From positions 49,470-113,469 of the forward strand of contig CAYFVC010000026.1 of the NCBI GenBank assembly GCA_964346665.1: DNA of 64,000 nucleotides, read 5' to 3'. The position numbers were made by a program, and so were the translations under genes. This DNA is from JAZGEG01 sp964346665. GTDB taxonomy: Archaea; Aenigmatarchaeota; Aenigmatarchaeia; QMZP01; QMZT01. Of the stretch, positions 42,999 to 51,078 are shown piece by piece. Numbering within the stretch: the first letter of the stretch is position 1; each line of letters begins with the position of its first letter. The notes under the pieces are model-generated. The model saw only the letters and a program-made list of their open reading frames with translations. It had not been told where the DNA came from and searched no databases.

Positions 42999-43020
42999 AG
43001 CCGAAGGTCTGGGGTTCAAA

Positions 43021-43078
43021 TGCGCGAAATGAGTTTATAAATGCCCTTTGACAGGTTTGTCCTGCCTCGCGCTGGTCT
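43021..43078 (+). other. 58-nt T-loop intron of tRNA-Ile
   Basis: Located at 59/60 within the T-loop. The outer helix is the T stem TGGGG/CCCCA, bulge CTT on the 3' side, 4-nt central helix TTCA/TGGT (one U-U mismatch), bulge AAT on the 5' side, and inner helix GCGCGA/TCGCGC. Cutting after the second base of each bulge restores loop TTCAAAT. Confidence 0.88.
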
Positions 43079-43132
43079 TCCCCACGAGCCCATGCACATC
43101 CTTAATTTTAATAACCCATCCAATTTATTCTT

Positions 43133-44410
43133 ATGAAAATAATATCTGATCTCCACATACATTCAAGGTATTCCAGGGCAACGAGCAGGGAATTGAATAT
43201 ACCAAACCTTGTGAAATACGCTAAAATAAAGGGCGTGAATTTGCTGGGGACGGGAGACTTCACGCATCCTGTTTGGTTGAAGGAACTTAAAAATGAATTA
43301 AATGAGAGTGAAACAGGGGTTTTGAAGAGTCGGGATGGTTTTCCGTTTACCTTGTCATGCGAAATCTCCAGCATATACAAGCAAAATAACGCCATCAGAA
43401 GAATTCATAATGTAATCCTCTCACCGGATTTCGAAACGGTTGACCAGATTAATGATGCTTTGAAAAGGAGAGGTGTGAACCTCGAGGCCGACGGGAGACC
43501 CATTTGCGGTATACGTTCGCCAGAACTCGTTGAAATGATAAAGGGAATCAATTCAAAAAACGAGGTTATTCCCGCGCATATCTGGACGCCTTGGTTTTCC
43601 CTGTTCGGTTCAAAATCAGGATTCGATAGGGTAGAGGATTGTTTTCAAGATCAGACAAAAAACGTACACGCGTTGGAGACCGGTTTGTCATCAGATCCTG
43701 CTATGAACTGGAGGTTATCCTCTCTGGACAGGTTTTCCTTGATTTCTTTTTCCGATTCACATTCCTTCTGGCCATGGAGGATCGGGAGGGAGGCAACTGT
43801 TTTCGAGATGAAAGAGCTGACATACGATAATTTGATAAAGGCGATAAGAACGAAAGAGGGATTGATCGAGACTATTGAGGTCGACCCATCCTACGGGAAA
43901 TATCATTATGATGGTCACAGGGATTGTAATGTTTCGCTTGACCCTAAAGATTCCGAGAATATTCGAAACATCTGTCCTGTTTGCAAGCGAAAACTTACTA
44001 TAGGGGTTTTGCATAGGGTTGAAGAACTCGCTGACAGGGAAGAGGGATTCGCTCCTAATGGTTCGAAACCGTTTCGTTCGCTAATACCTTTATCGGAAAT
44101 TATATCTTTTGTTCTGAAATCCAACTTAAGTTCTAGAAAGGTATGGGAAGAATACAACAAACTCGTGAACTCGTTTGGTTCGGAATTGAACGTTTTGCTG
44201 GAAGCAGAGGAAGGGAGAATGAAAAACGTTGTTAATGAAAAAGTTGTTGAGCTAATTCTCAAAGTGAGATCCGAGAAGGTGGAAATAAAACCTGGCTATG
44301 ATGGTGTTTATGGGGAATTGGTCATCGAGAAAAAAGAATCATCGAAATCCCCGCAGAAAAGTTTAAAAGACTTCAATATCAGCCGTTCCCTTGACAACGA
44401 CAGGTATTGA
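43133..44410 (+). CDS. endoQ: Endonuclease Q (EndoQ), deaminated-base DNA repair
   Basis: EndoQ nicks DNA 5' of deaminated bases and abasic sites. The 425-residue protein has a PHP catalytic domain: ISDLHIHSRYSRATS (metal-binding His, residues 4-18), GTGDFTHPVWLKEL, EVIPAHIWTPWFSLFGSKSGFD and SFSDSHSFWPWRIG. A zinc-binding region follows with H-R-D-C and C-P-V-C (about residues 262-284), then helix-hairpin-type sequence near LADREEGFAPNGSKPFRSLIPL. These are all family hallmarks. The 3' end overlaps the convergent lipoprotein gene by 48 bases. Confidence 0.93.
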   Translation: MKIISDLHIHSRYSRATSRELNIPNLVKYAKIKGVNLLGTGDFTHPVWLKELKNELNESETGVLKSRDGFPFTLSCEISSIYKQNNAIRRIHNVILSPDFETVDQINDALKRRGVNLEADGRPICGIRSPELVEMIKGINSKNEVIPAHIWTPWFSLFGSKSGFDRVEDCFQDQTKNVHALETGLSSDPAMNWRLSSLDRFSLISFSDSHSFWPWRIGREATVFEMKELTYDNLIKAIRTKEGLIETIEVDPSYGKYHYDGHRDCNVSLDPKDSENIRNICPVCKRKLTIGVLHRVEELADREEGFAPNGSKPFRSLIPLSEIISFVLKSNLSSRKVWEEYNKLVNSFGSELNVLLEAEEGRMKNVVNEKVVELILKVRSEKVEIKPGYDGVYGELVIEKKESSKSPQKSLKDFNISRSLDNDRY

Positions 44411-45313
44411 TTTGTCTGTGAAATAATCATAAACCACCAGTATCTCTATGTTCTTCTGAATGTTTTTGGTATACATCGGGATGTTCATGTTCGCCTCGCA
44501 AACAATCTTACCCCTCTGGTTCCAGAGACTTAACAAAGCTTTTCCTGTTTCGAGATCGCAATTCTTAAACATTATTTCAGGTGTGTTCGGGAGTAAAATG
44601 ACCTTGTTCCAGTTATCAGGGTTGTCGCAACCTTCTGTTGGTCCGCTCATCCCTTCTAACGTACATGCAGTTCCCTCCCCAACGTTTTGTACATCGATCT
44701 CTATCGGGAATTCCACCTGTTGCATGCCCTCCCAAAACTTAACAGGTCCTTTAACCTTGATGTCAAGAGATACAGGACCGCCTGTCGTGGTGCTTGGTTG
44801 TGAGGGTATGGCTTGGCCCTGTGACTGAAGCCTTTTCAACTCATCTTGCGAGGCTATTAAGAGGGGTTTGGTTGTGGTGGTGACGTACGAATAATAAATT
44901 CTAATGCTCGGGTTGTAGGTAACGCTAACGCCTTTCTCGAGAATTGGGGCTATACAGTTCCATGTGCATGTCATGGACTCTCCTTGTAAGTTCTTTTCAG
45001 TGTCTTCTCCCAATAAATCGAAATACACTTCGCAGTTTGATGTCGTCCCAAAAGACGGGGTGCATTGAAGGTCGGAATACATTCCTATATCGGTGTTGAA
45101 CAATTTCACAAACACGTTTTCCGCTCTGGTCCGGCCAATGTTCCTAATCCTCGCCCTTATGGTAAAGGGCTCGTTTGACTGGAGTTCATTAGGTTCGGCA
45201 ACGAAATCCTCCAAAACGATGCCGTAATTAGAAACTTTCGCTCCCGGTAAAGTACATCCAGAAACCATTATCAAAATTAGGATAGAGATTTGTAATGCTA
45301 GCGAATGTTTCAT
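44363..45313 (-). CDS. Paralogous surface lipoprotein 4 (last of the array)
   Basis: A 316-residue secreted lipoprotein. The signal peptide ends in a lipobox (I-M-V-S-G-C), so Cys20 should be lipidated. The body consists of two CARDB-like immunoglobulin folds: the first with EPNELQSNEPFTIRARIRNIGRTRAENVFV, the second after KGPVKFWEGMQQVEFPIEIDVQNVGEGTAC. Between them is the family's signature, a Y-Y-S-Y repeat before ASQDELKRLQSQG. The C-terminal strand (NIQKNIEILVVYDYFTDKSI) recurs in all four paralogues. Function unknown; it is the most downstream gene of the four-gene operon. Its 3' end overlaps endoQ in convergent orientation. Confidence 0.8.
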   Translation of the reverse strand: MKHSLALQISILILIMVSGCTLPGAKVSNYGIVLEDFVAEPNELQSNEPFTIRARIRNIGRTRAENVFVKLFNTDIGMYSDLQCTPSFGTTSNCEVYFDLLGEDTEKNLQGESMTCTWNCIAPILEKGVSVTYNPSIRIYYSYVTTTTKPLLIASQDELKRLQSQGQAIPSQPSTTTGGPVSLDIKVKGPVKFWEGMQQVEFPIEIDVQNVGEGTACTLEGMSGPTEGCDNPDNWNKVILLPNTPEIMFKNCDLETGKALLSLWNQRGKIVCEANMNIPMYTKNIQKNIEILVVYDYFTDKSIPVVVKGTADIEVF

Positions 45314-45352
45314 GTTTATAATTTGAAAAAGAATCTTTTATTCTTTCTCTGC

Positions 45353-46318
45353 CTAGATTTTGGCTGATGGGTAAACGAAAACATCCGCTGTCTTATCGAT
45401 GAAATACCCATATTCAGCGCGTAACTCTATGTTTTTCTGAATAATTCCTATGTCTGAAGTGGTGTCAGCGGTTATTTTGCAGGAGATGCTTTGTGGGTTG
45501 TTCCCGATCAGAACTATGCGTTCCCTTTGCGAGCAGACCTCGAGTCTCATCCCCTCTGCTGGGAATATGTCCAAATCGAAGTTGTACCACCCTTCAGTCC
45601 CTACTATAGCCTTTTTGCACGCCTCAACAGAAGAGCAGACCGTTCCTCCTCCCACATTTCTTATCGTGATAACTATGGGGAATTGCACCTGGTTACCATA
45701 TATCCTTATGGGACTGGCCGTTTCTATATCAAGGGTTATGGGGGATTTTGTTTTGCTGTAGGTTTCTAGTGGAAGGCTTTTTCCTTGTTCCTGCAATACT
45801 TTTAGCTCTTCTCTTGAAACGAGAGTAACCGTCTTGATCGTTGATGATCTGTATGAATAAAAAAACCTGACCCTTGGTTTCGAATGGATGTTCAGGCCGG
45901 GCAAAACTTCCGGGGCGATATATCTCCATGTACACGTATCCTCTCCTCCTGTTATCCCTGAATCTGGGTCTTCCGGGAGCAGGGTTATACCTTTGCTAGT
46001 ATGCCTACATTTCAACTCATCCGGAAAAACCTCGCCTGTTGGGCTTTGGAATGTATTCCTTCCAGGATACCATACCTGATCCAAACCAAGCAATTCTGCG
46101 AATCCATTTTCCGCCTTGACAGAACCCGTGTTTCTGACCCTTAGGATGAATTTCACTTCCTCACCCGAATAGGCATCCGGTAGATCAGGTCCGAAATGAT
46201 CTATGATAACGCCGGTCCCTTCGGGGGTTTGGGATTCGAACGGTTCTCCTGTTGGGAAAACACATCCGGAAATGAGTGGTAGAAAAATCAAGAATATGAG
46301 AAACCTTTGACTATTCAT
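45353..46318 (-). CDS. Paralogous surface lipoprotein 3
   Basis: A 321-residue lipoprotein with lipobox L-I-S-G-C near residue 19 and the same layout as its neighbour: a CARDB-like domain (SGEEVKFILRVRNTGSVKAENGF), the central FFYSYRSSTIKTVTLVSREELKVLQEQG segment, a second beta domain (QVQFPIVITIRNVGGGTVC) and the terminal strand IIQKNIELRAEYGYFIDKTADV. Cysteines in the first domain (RHTSKG.. region, CRHT and TCTW) match those of paralogue 4. It is 39 bases from the next gene. Confidence 0.8.
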   Translation of the reverse strand: MNSQRFLIFLIFLPLISGCVFPTGEPFESQTPEGTGVIIDHFGPDLPDAYSGEEVKFILRVRNTGSVKAENGFAELLGLDQVWYPGRNTFQSPTGEVFPDELKCRHTSKGITLLPEDPDSGITGGEDTCTWRYIAPEVLPGLNIHSKPRVRFFYSYRSSTIKTVTLVSREELKVLQEQGKSLPLETYSKTKSPITLDIETASPIRIYGNQVQFPIVITIRNVGGGTVCSSVEACKKAIVGTEGWYNFDLDIFPAEGMRLEVCSQRERIVLIGNNPQSISCKITADTTSDIGIIQKNIELRAEYGYFIDKTADVFVYPSAKI

Positions 46319-46353
46319 GTTATATAATTTGGAAAAAACAAATAAAAAAGGGT

Positions 46354-47319
46354 TTAGAACTCCTCCATTCCTTTGACTGTTATCTGCGTCGTCCTGTCAA
46401 TCGAATAAATGTATCCCAGTTTCACTTCGAAATTTCCCTGTGTCCTGCTCGCCGGCGGCTGAAGTATCTGGAATTCGCATGTAACATCCGTTGACCTTCC
46501 GTCCCACATGTATATGAAGGTTCCTACCGGTTGTAAAAGACCTGGAGGAATGTCATCATATATTGGCATACCCCACATAGTTTCTGGAGGGCAATAACCT
46601 TCGACAGGCATAACCCATTGCGGCCACTTTACTTCGATAGCGATGGGGTAGTTCCTTCCCCTTACTTGTCCACCGCCTGTGTTGTCGATCCTTATCTGTA
46701 GCTGGAACCTAGCGTCTGTCCATTCTCTTGCCTTCACGAAAGGACCTGCATTAACGGTGACTGTCAACGGACCTGCTGTCTGGGTTACCGGGTCACTAGC
46801 CAGCGATTCTCCGTTTTGAACTATCCTTCTGAGCTCCTCAGTTGTCACGAACCACACCGGTCTTATAGCCTTTGTTTCGTATTGATAGTAAACCCTGGAT
46901 CTTATTTCGTATATTTTTCTCTGCCCTCTCTGTAATAATGGAGCGATGAGCTCCCAATTCGCCCTGCCAACTCCTCCCTGCGTCTGTGATTCTATATCCC
47001 TCGCTAATATCGTTCCTAAATCGACAAGTGGTGATGGCGTGACTGTCCATTCCATCGGGTCTATGGACATCAACTCCGCTATTGCCGGTGCTCCTATCCC
47101 CATTTCTCCATTGTAGTCTCCTTGATTTCGAACCTCTAACTGAAGGCCTACTGGCTCCCCTGATTCTATGAGGTCGAGTGTCGTATCGAATTTCTCCACG
47201 ACAAAGCCAGGGCCTCCTGCCCCTTGGGTTGGTCCTGTTACGCAACCAGAAGCTATCACTACTGTTAATACACATAACAGCAAAAGGAATTTCAATCTTT
47301 TAGCGAATGTGTCGGCCAT
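46354..47319 (-). CDS. Paralogous surface lipoprotein 2
   Basis: A 321-residue lipoprotein, lipobox V-I-A-S-G-C at about residues 21-26. The two-domain layout is conserved: SGEPVGLQLEVRNQGDYNGEMGIG, the central YYQYETKAIRPVWFVTTEELRRIVQNGES and the second fold RFQLQIRIDNTGGGQV. The C-terminal strand reads GNFEVKLGYIYSIDRTTQITVKG. It lacks the paired cysteines of the first domain seen in its neighbours. The ATG at 47319 is chosen; a TTG 21 bases upstream is possible. Confidence 0.78.
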   Translation of the reverse strand: MADTFAKRLKFLLLLCVLTVVIASGCVTGPTQGAGGPGFVVEKFDTTLDLIESGEPVGLQLEVRNQGDYNGEMGIGAPAIAELMSIDPMEWTVTPSPLVDLGTILARDIESQTQGGVGRANWELIAPLLQRGQRKIYEIRSRVYYQYETKAIRPVWFVTTEELRRIVQNGESLASDPVTQTAGPLTVTVNAGPFVKAREWTDARFQLQIRIDNTGGGQVRGRNYPIAIEVKWPQWVMPVEGYCPPETMWGMPIYDDIPPGLLQPVGTFIYMWDGRSTDVTCEFQILQPPASRTQGNFEVKLGYIYSIDRTTQITVKGMEEF

Positions 47320-47353
47320 ATTTATTTTATGAACAAACAAGCTTTTATATGTT

Positions 47354-48529
47354 TCACAGCCTTATTTTAGGCTGAACCGTGGTTGTTATCTCTTTCGTGA
47401 ATTTATAAGAATAACCTATTTTCGCTGTTATCTGATACGTCTTTTCCTGCTTTATCCTGCTGGGGTCATCAACAGTTATGGAACATGAATACTTCGGGGT
47501 TGATCTGCCTATGAAACTTATGCTGTATTCGTTTTGGTTTTTGGTCTTCAAGTGTTCCTTTATGCAGTCCTGAATAATTATTAGGTTCTCATCCTTGATT
47601 GCCTTTACGTTTTCAGCTCCACTCAAATCCTTTCCCCCCTCTATTTCCAAACATACCTGTTTCAGCATTACTGGGTGTACTGGTATGCTTATACCCGGTG
47701 GTATCCCTGGTATTAGTATTGGCGTAAGTGGGACATTATAAAGTGTACCGCAATCGAACACCACGTTCCCTCCGGTTGCGCTTGACTCTGCTATTTCCAG
47801 TATGCCCTGTCCTTTGTTCTCTACCCAGAAGCTCATTATCCCGCTCCCCGCCTTTTTGGGATCGCCCTCGCTTGAATCAATAATTATTGGCTGGTTCAAC
47901 ACCTCTACGTATGGTTTTACAGGGCCTTCTCCTATCGTTGCTATCCCCGTTTCGGAGAAGCTCTTCCCTTCAGAAACGAGTCTTTCGACTTCTGCCTTGT
48001 TCACAAATGTGACCGAGCTTGTAGAATACGTGTAATAGTTATATATTGCAAGTATCCCTATCTTGCACTGCGTTTCAACGTTTACATCATCCTTTGCTGT
48101 CAACTTCCATTCAACAATAGCAGTTGATTGTGGGTACATTGTTGTCGTACATTCAACCATTCCTGTGTTTTGGTTGTAAACAGGATGGGTTGTTCCCGAA
48201 CAAAATTCTCCTTTAACACCTTGGGGAGTTTCCATCCCGAACAAACCGCAATCGTTGTACAATCCTATTGTCACGGGGATCTTCTCGTATTCTGGTTTCT
48301 GCAAGTTCTTTACTACTGCACGCAAGCGGATCGACTGGCCCGCACGCACTATGGGTGAAGGTATTGCCTGCAAGCTTTCGATCGAAATCACATCATGTCT
48401 TTGCTCTTGGACCTGCATTCCGGGAAATATATCGGGTAGGAATGGAATTTCTATGTTTAGAAATGGAACGGTGCAACCTGAACTGAAAAGAACCATTAAA
48501 ATCGTAAGGGGCAGGAAAACTTTTTTCAT
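47354..48529 (-). CDS. Paralogous surface lipoprotein 1 (first of the array)
   Basis: At 391 residues this is the longest of the four. The lipobox is F-S-S-G-C (Cys about 19). The first beta domain has RAGQSIRLRAVVKNLQKPEYEKIPV, then IYNYYTYSTSSVTFVNKAEVERLVSEGKS, and a longer second domain (GSGIMSFWVENKGQGILEIAESS) with extra segments around VHPVMLKQVCLEIEGGKDLSGAENV. The C-terminal strand is YQITAKIGYSYKFTKEITTTVQ. It has four or more cysteines. It heads the operon and is divergent from a pilin gene 60 bases away. Confidence 0.8.
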   Translation of the reverse strand: MKKVFLPLTILMVLFSSGCTVPFLNIEIPFLPDIFPGMQVQEQRHDVISIESLQAIPSPIVRAGQSIRLRAVVKNLQKPEYEKIPVTIGLYNDCGLFGMETPQGVKGEFCSGTTHPVYNQNTGMVECTTTMYPQSTAIVEWKLTAKDDVNVETQCKIGILAIYNYYTYSTSSVTFVNKAEVERLVSEGKSFSETGIATIGEGPVKPYVEVLNQPIIIDSSEGDPKKAGSGIMSFWVENKGQGILEIAESSATGGNVVFDCGTLYNVPLTPILIPGIPPGISIPVHPVMLKQVCLEIEGGKDLSGAENVKAIKDENLIIIQDCIKEHLKTKNQNEYSISFIGRSTPKYSCSITVDDPSRIKQEKTYQITAKIGYSYKFTKEITTTVQPKIRL

Positions 48530-48589
48530 AACAATATATTATTTGACATATTAGCATTTATTTTTATTGATGGGTGGAAAACTATTATT

Positions 48590-49069
48590 ATGAAGGGTCA
48601 GTTTGTTTTCGAGTTCCTCATTGCAGGTCTGATTTTCTTCGTAATCGTTGTTTACAGCATAAATTATTTGAATGTGAATGTCTCTGATTTCAAGAGCAAA
48701 TTCTATCAGAACCGTCTCCAGAGTAAGGCTATACAAATCTCCGAAGTTTTGATGAAAGGGTCGTCCTCCCTCAGCCTCGCGGAGGATTCCGAATTCAACC
48801 TTTCGAAAATCCAAGAATTCAACAACACCTACTGCGATCCAACCGATATAAACACTTATAAAAATCTTGTTAAGGATCTTTACCTCTATGAAAAAACAAG
48901 TTACGGGCTTTTCCAGAATGATGTTGGAATAGACCTTATTAATTCCACTTCAGGCGAAACGCTTCTTGATTGTGGGCTGAGGCTTCCGAGGAACACTACA
49001 AGAGCTGAAATCGGGAGGCTTGGAATACTTGATGAGGAAATAATGAAACTTAGGGTTGTTGTCTGGTGA
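48590..49069 (+). CDS. Pilin-like protein with class III signal
   Basis: A 159-residue protein with a short leader MKG, then Q-F-V-F-E-F-L-I-A-G-L-I-F-F-V-I-V-V, including the Glu at position 5 of the mature helix that marks type IV pilins. The rest has helical and mixed segments and two cysteines (CDPT, DCGL). It differs from the other pilins in the window, which lack Glu5, so it may be a minor or priming pilin. It is divergent from the lipoprotein array, with 60 bases between. Confidence 0.8.
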   Translation: MKGQFVFEFLIAGLIFFVIVVYSINYLNVNVSDFKSKFYQNRLQSKAIQISEVLMKGSSSLSLAEDSEFNLSKIQEFNNTYCDPTDINTYKNLVKDLYLYEKTSYGLFQNDVGIDLINSTSGETLLDCGLRLPRNTTRAEIGRLGILDEEIMKLRVVVW

Positions 49070-49108
49070 CCCTAAAATATTAATTAACTCTCCATACATA
49101 TTGATAAC

Positions 49109-49750
49109 ATGAAAGTGATAGTGGTTGGCGGCGGGAAGGTTGGGGAAGCGCTTTCGCGGCTTCTGATAAAGGAGAAGCATGATGTGGTTTTGATAGAAAA
49201 GGATGAAAAACTCTCTGAAGAGCTCGCTGAACGTTTGGATGCGCTTGTTCTCCATGGAGACGGGACGGACAAGAACGTACTCAAGGATGCGAATATCGAA
49301 AAGGCGGATGTTGTGGTGGCGGTTACCGGGGATGACAAAACCAATTTAATGGTTTGCGAGTTCGGTAAAGAAGTTAACGTTCCGAACATTATTGCAAGGA
49401 TAAACCAGTCAGACAATGAAGGTATATTCACAAAAATAGGAATAACAAACTTGATCAACACCACGACCACTGCTGTCCTGGCCTTCAAAAAGGCTATGGG
49501 AAAGCCGGGGAAACAACTGGTCAACCTGATAGCAGGAGGGAAGGGCGAAATATTCGAGGTGAATATCAGAAAGGATTCAAAATTTGCGAACAAGAAGGTA
49601 ATGGATATTGCAAAGGGGTTCACGATAGCCTGTATATACAGGGATGACAAATACATCGTCCCCAAGCCTGAAATAAAGATAAAGGAAGGTGACATACTAA
49701 CGATAAGCTCGCCTTTGGAAGACGTTAAAAAAATAGAGAACATGGTTTAG
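49109..49750 (+). CDS. trkA: TrkA-type potassium-uptake regulatory subunit
   Basis: A 213-residue protein with one RCK module: an NAD(H)-binding Rossmann domain with V-G-G-G-K-V-G-E-A (residues 5-13), VLIEKDEKLSEELAERL (adenine-ribose Glu) and HGDGTDKNVLKDANIEKADVVVAVTGDD, then a TrkA-C domain (about 135-213). It gates a TrkH/KtrB-type potassium channel according to nucleotide state; the channel subunit is not in this window. The 3' end overlaps the convergent gene by 4 bases. Confidence 0.94.
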   Translation: MKVIVVGGGKVGEALSRLLIKEKHDVVLIEKDEKLSEELAERLDALVLHGDGTDKNVLKDANIEKADVVVAVTGDDKTNLMVCEFGKEVNVPNIIARINQSDNEGIFTKIGITNLINTTTTAVLAFKKAMGKPGKQLVNLIAGGKGEIFEVNIRKDSKFANKKVMDIAKGFTIACIYRDDKYIVPKPEIKIKEGDILTISSPLEDVKKIENMV

Positions 49751-51078
49751 GTTTTGTTAATTTTCTTTCTCTTCAAAAAATCCTTTAGAATGTCCTTCAG
49801 ATTTGGCTTTCCCTTTTCTTTCAAATGGTATGTTATGTAAACAGAGGGTTTGTTTATTTTGATCAATTCTGCGAGGTCTATTGGTGTTGCGATTATGACA
49901 AGATCAGAGGGGGTTTTATCTATCGTCCTTTCGAGCTCTCTGATCTGCTTTTTTCCGTAACCGAGCGCAGGTAAGACCTCTTTGATTTGTTTGTATTTTT
50001 CGTAAGCTTTTTTAATCGAGCCGACCGCGTATTTCTCCGGTTTGACAATGGACTTCGCTTTGAATTTTCTGGCGGCAACCCATCCCGCCCCATAAGACAT
50101 TTCACCATGCGTTAGTGTTGGACCGTCCTCGACTATGAGAACTCTTTTGTTTTTTATCTTTTCAGGTTCCTCTGTTTTAACCTCTGAGTTAGCGTGTATA
50201 ATCTTCGCCTTGGGATTCGTTTTCCTGATCGTGTTTGTGACCTTTTTTATATCCTCTCTTTTCGCTGTGTTTTCCTTGTTTATCACAACAACATCCGCAA
50301 GCCTAAGGTTGGTTTCGCCTGGGTAGTATTTCGTTTCGTGCTCCGGTCTGTGCGGGTCGGCAACGACTATGTACAAATCTGATTGGTAGAAGGAAAAATC
50401 ATTGTTCCCCCCATCCCAGAGTATTATGTCCGCCTCCTTTTCCGCTTCTTTTAGTATCTTCTCGTAATCCACTCCCGCGTACACCACGAAGCCGTTTTTT
50501 ATGTGTTGTTCATATTCCTCGCGTTCTTCAATCGTGCATTCGTGCCTGTACAAATCGCCGTAATCAGCGAATCGTTGAGCTGTCTGCCTTCGCAAATCGC
50601 CGTAGGGCATGGGGTGACGGATAACCACAACTTTATGGCCCATTTCCCTTAGTATGAGCGATATCTTTCGGGAGGTTTGGGATTTTCCACACCCTGTCCG
50701 AACAGCGCATACCGAAATAACGGGTTTTTTGGATTTCAGCATCGTTGTTCTCCCGCCCATAAGCATGAAATCCGCCCCTAAAGAATTTACCAGGCTTGCC
50801 TTGTGCATTACACTTTCGTAGGAAAGATCTGAATAAGCGAGCACGACAAGATCAACGTTGTATTTCTTTATGAGTTTAGGCAGATTATGTTCAGGGTGTA
50901 TGGGGATTCCGTTTGGGTAAAATTTGCCTGCAAGTTCTTTTGGATACTTCCTTCCAGAAATGTTCGGAATCTGTTCTGCTGTGAAGCAAACTACCTCGTA
51001 ATCTTTCTTGTTTCTGAAAAAGGTGTTGAAGTTATGGAAATCCCTTCCTGCAGCGCCCATTATGATAACTTTCCTCAT
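49747..51078 (-). CDS. Cyclic 2,3-diphosphoglycerate synthetase-like P-loop protein
   Basis: A 443-residue protein of the family founded by the methanogen enzyme that makes cyclic 2,3-diphosphoglycerate. The N-terminal Rossmann-like domain has MGAAGRDFHNFNTFFRNKKDYEVV, followed by a P-loop C-A-V-R-T-G-C-G-K-S-Q-T-S (about residues 124-136), then a region with LIVEDGPTLTHGEM. Many non-methanogens carry this family without making cDPG, so the product is uncertain. Its start overlaps the acdA stop by 4 bases, tying it to acyl-CoA/energy metabolism. Confidence 0.8.
   Translation of the reverse strand: MRKVIIMGAAGRDFHNFNTFFRNKKDYEVVCFTAEQIPNISGRKYPKELAGKFYPNGIPIHPEHNLPKLIKKYNVDLVVLAYSDLSYESVMHKASLVNSLGADFMLMGGRTTMLKSKKPVISVCAVRTGCGKSQTSRKISLILREMGHKVVVIRHPMPYGDLRRQTAQRFADYGDLYRHECTIEEREEYEQHIKNGFVVYAGVDYEKILKEAEKEADIILWDGGNNDFSFYQSDLYIVVADPHRPEHETKYYPGETNLRLADVVVINKENTAKREDIKKVTNTIRKTNPKAKIIHANSEVKTEEPEKIKNKRVLIVEDGPTLTHGEMSYGAGWVAARKFKAKSIVKPEKYAVGSIKKAYEKYKQIKEVLPALGYGKKQIRELERTIDKTPSDLVIIATPIDLAELIKINKPSVYITYHLKEKGKPNLKDILKDFLKRKKINKT

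Larger units (their letters stand above)
42881..43092 (+). tRNA. tRNA-Ile (anticodon UAU) with two introns
   Basis: Exons 42881-42919, 42999-43020 and 43079-43092 join to a 75-nt tRNA. The acceptor stem GGGCTCG/CGAGCCC has 7 perfect pairs with discriminator A73. The D arm is canonical (GCTC-AGCTTGGTTA-GAGC). The anticodon stem TCGGT/GCCGA encloses the loop CTTATAA, giving anticodon UAU, which reads AUA (Ile). The T arm TGGGG-TTCAAAT-CCCCA is complete only after splicing. CCA is not encoded. Most archaea instead use a CAU anticodon modified with agmatidine, so UAU is unusual. Overall shape is typical of tRNA-Ile. Confidence 0.9.

Noticed and set aside
42881..43092. tRNA-Leu or a suppressor tRNA from the unspliced loop
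   Set aside because: The unspliced loop is not 7 nt, the variable arm is short as in tRNA-Ile, and splicing gives a complete tRNA with anticodon UAU.
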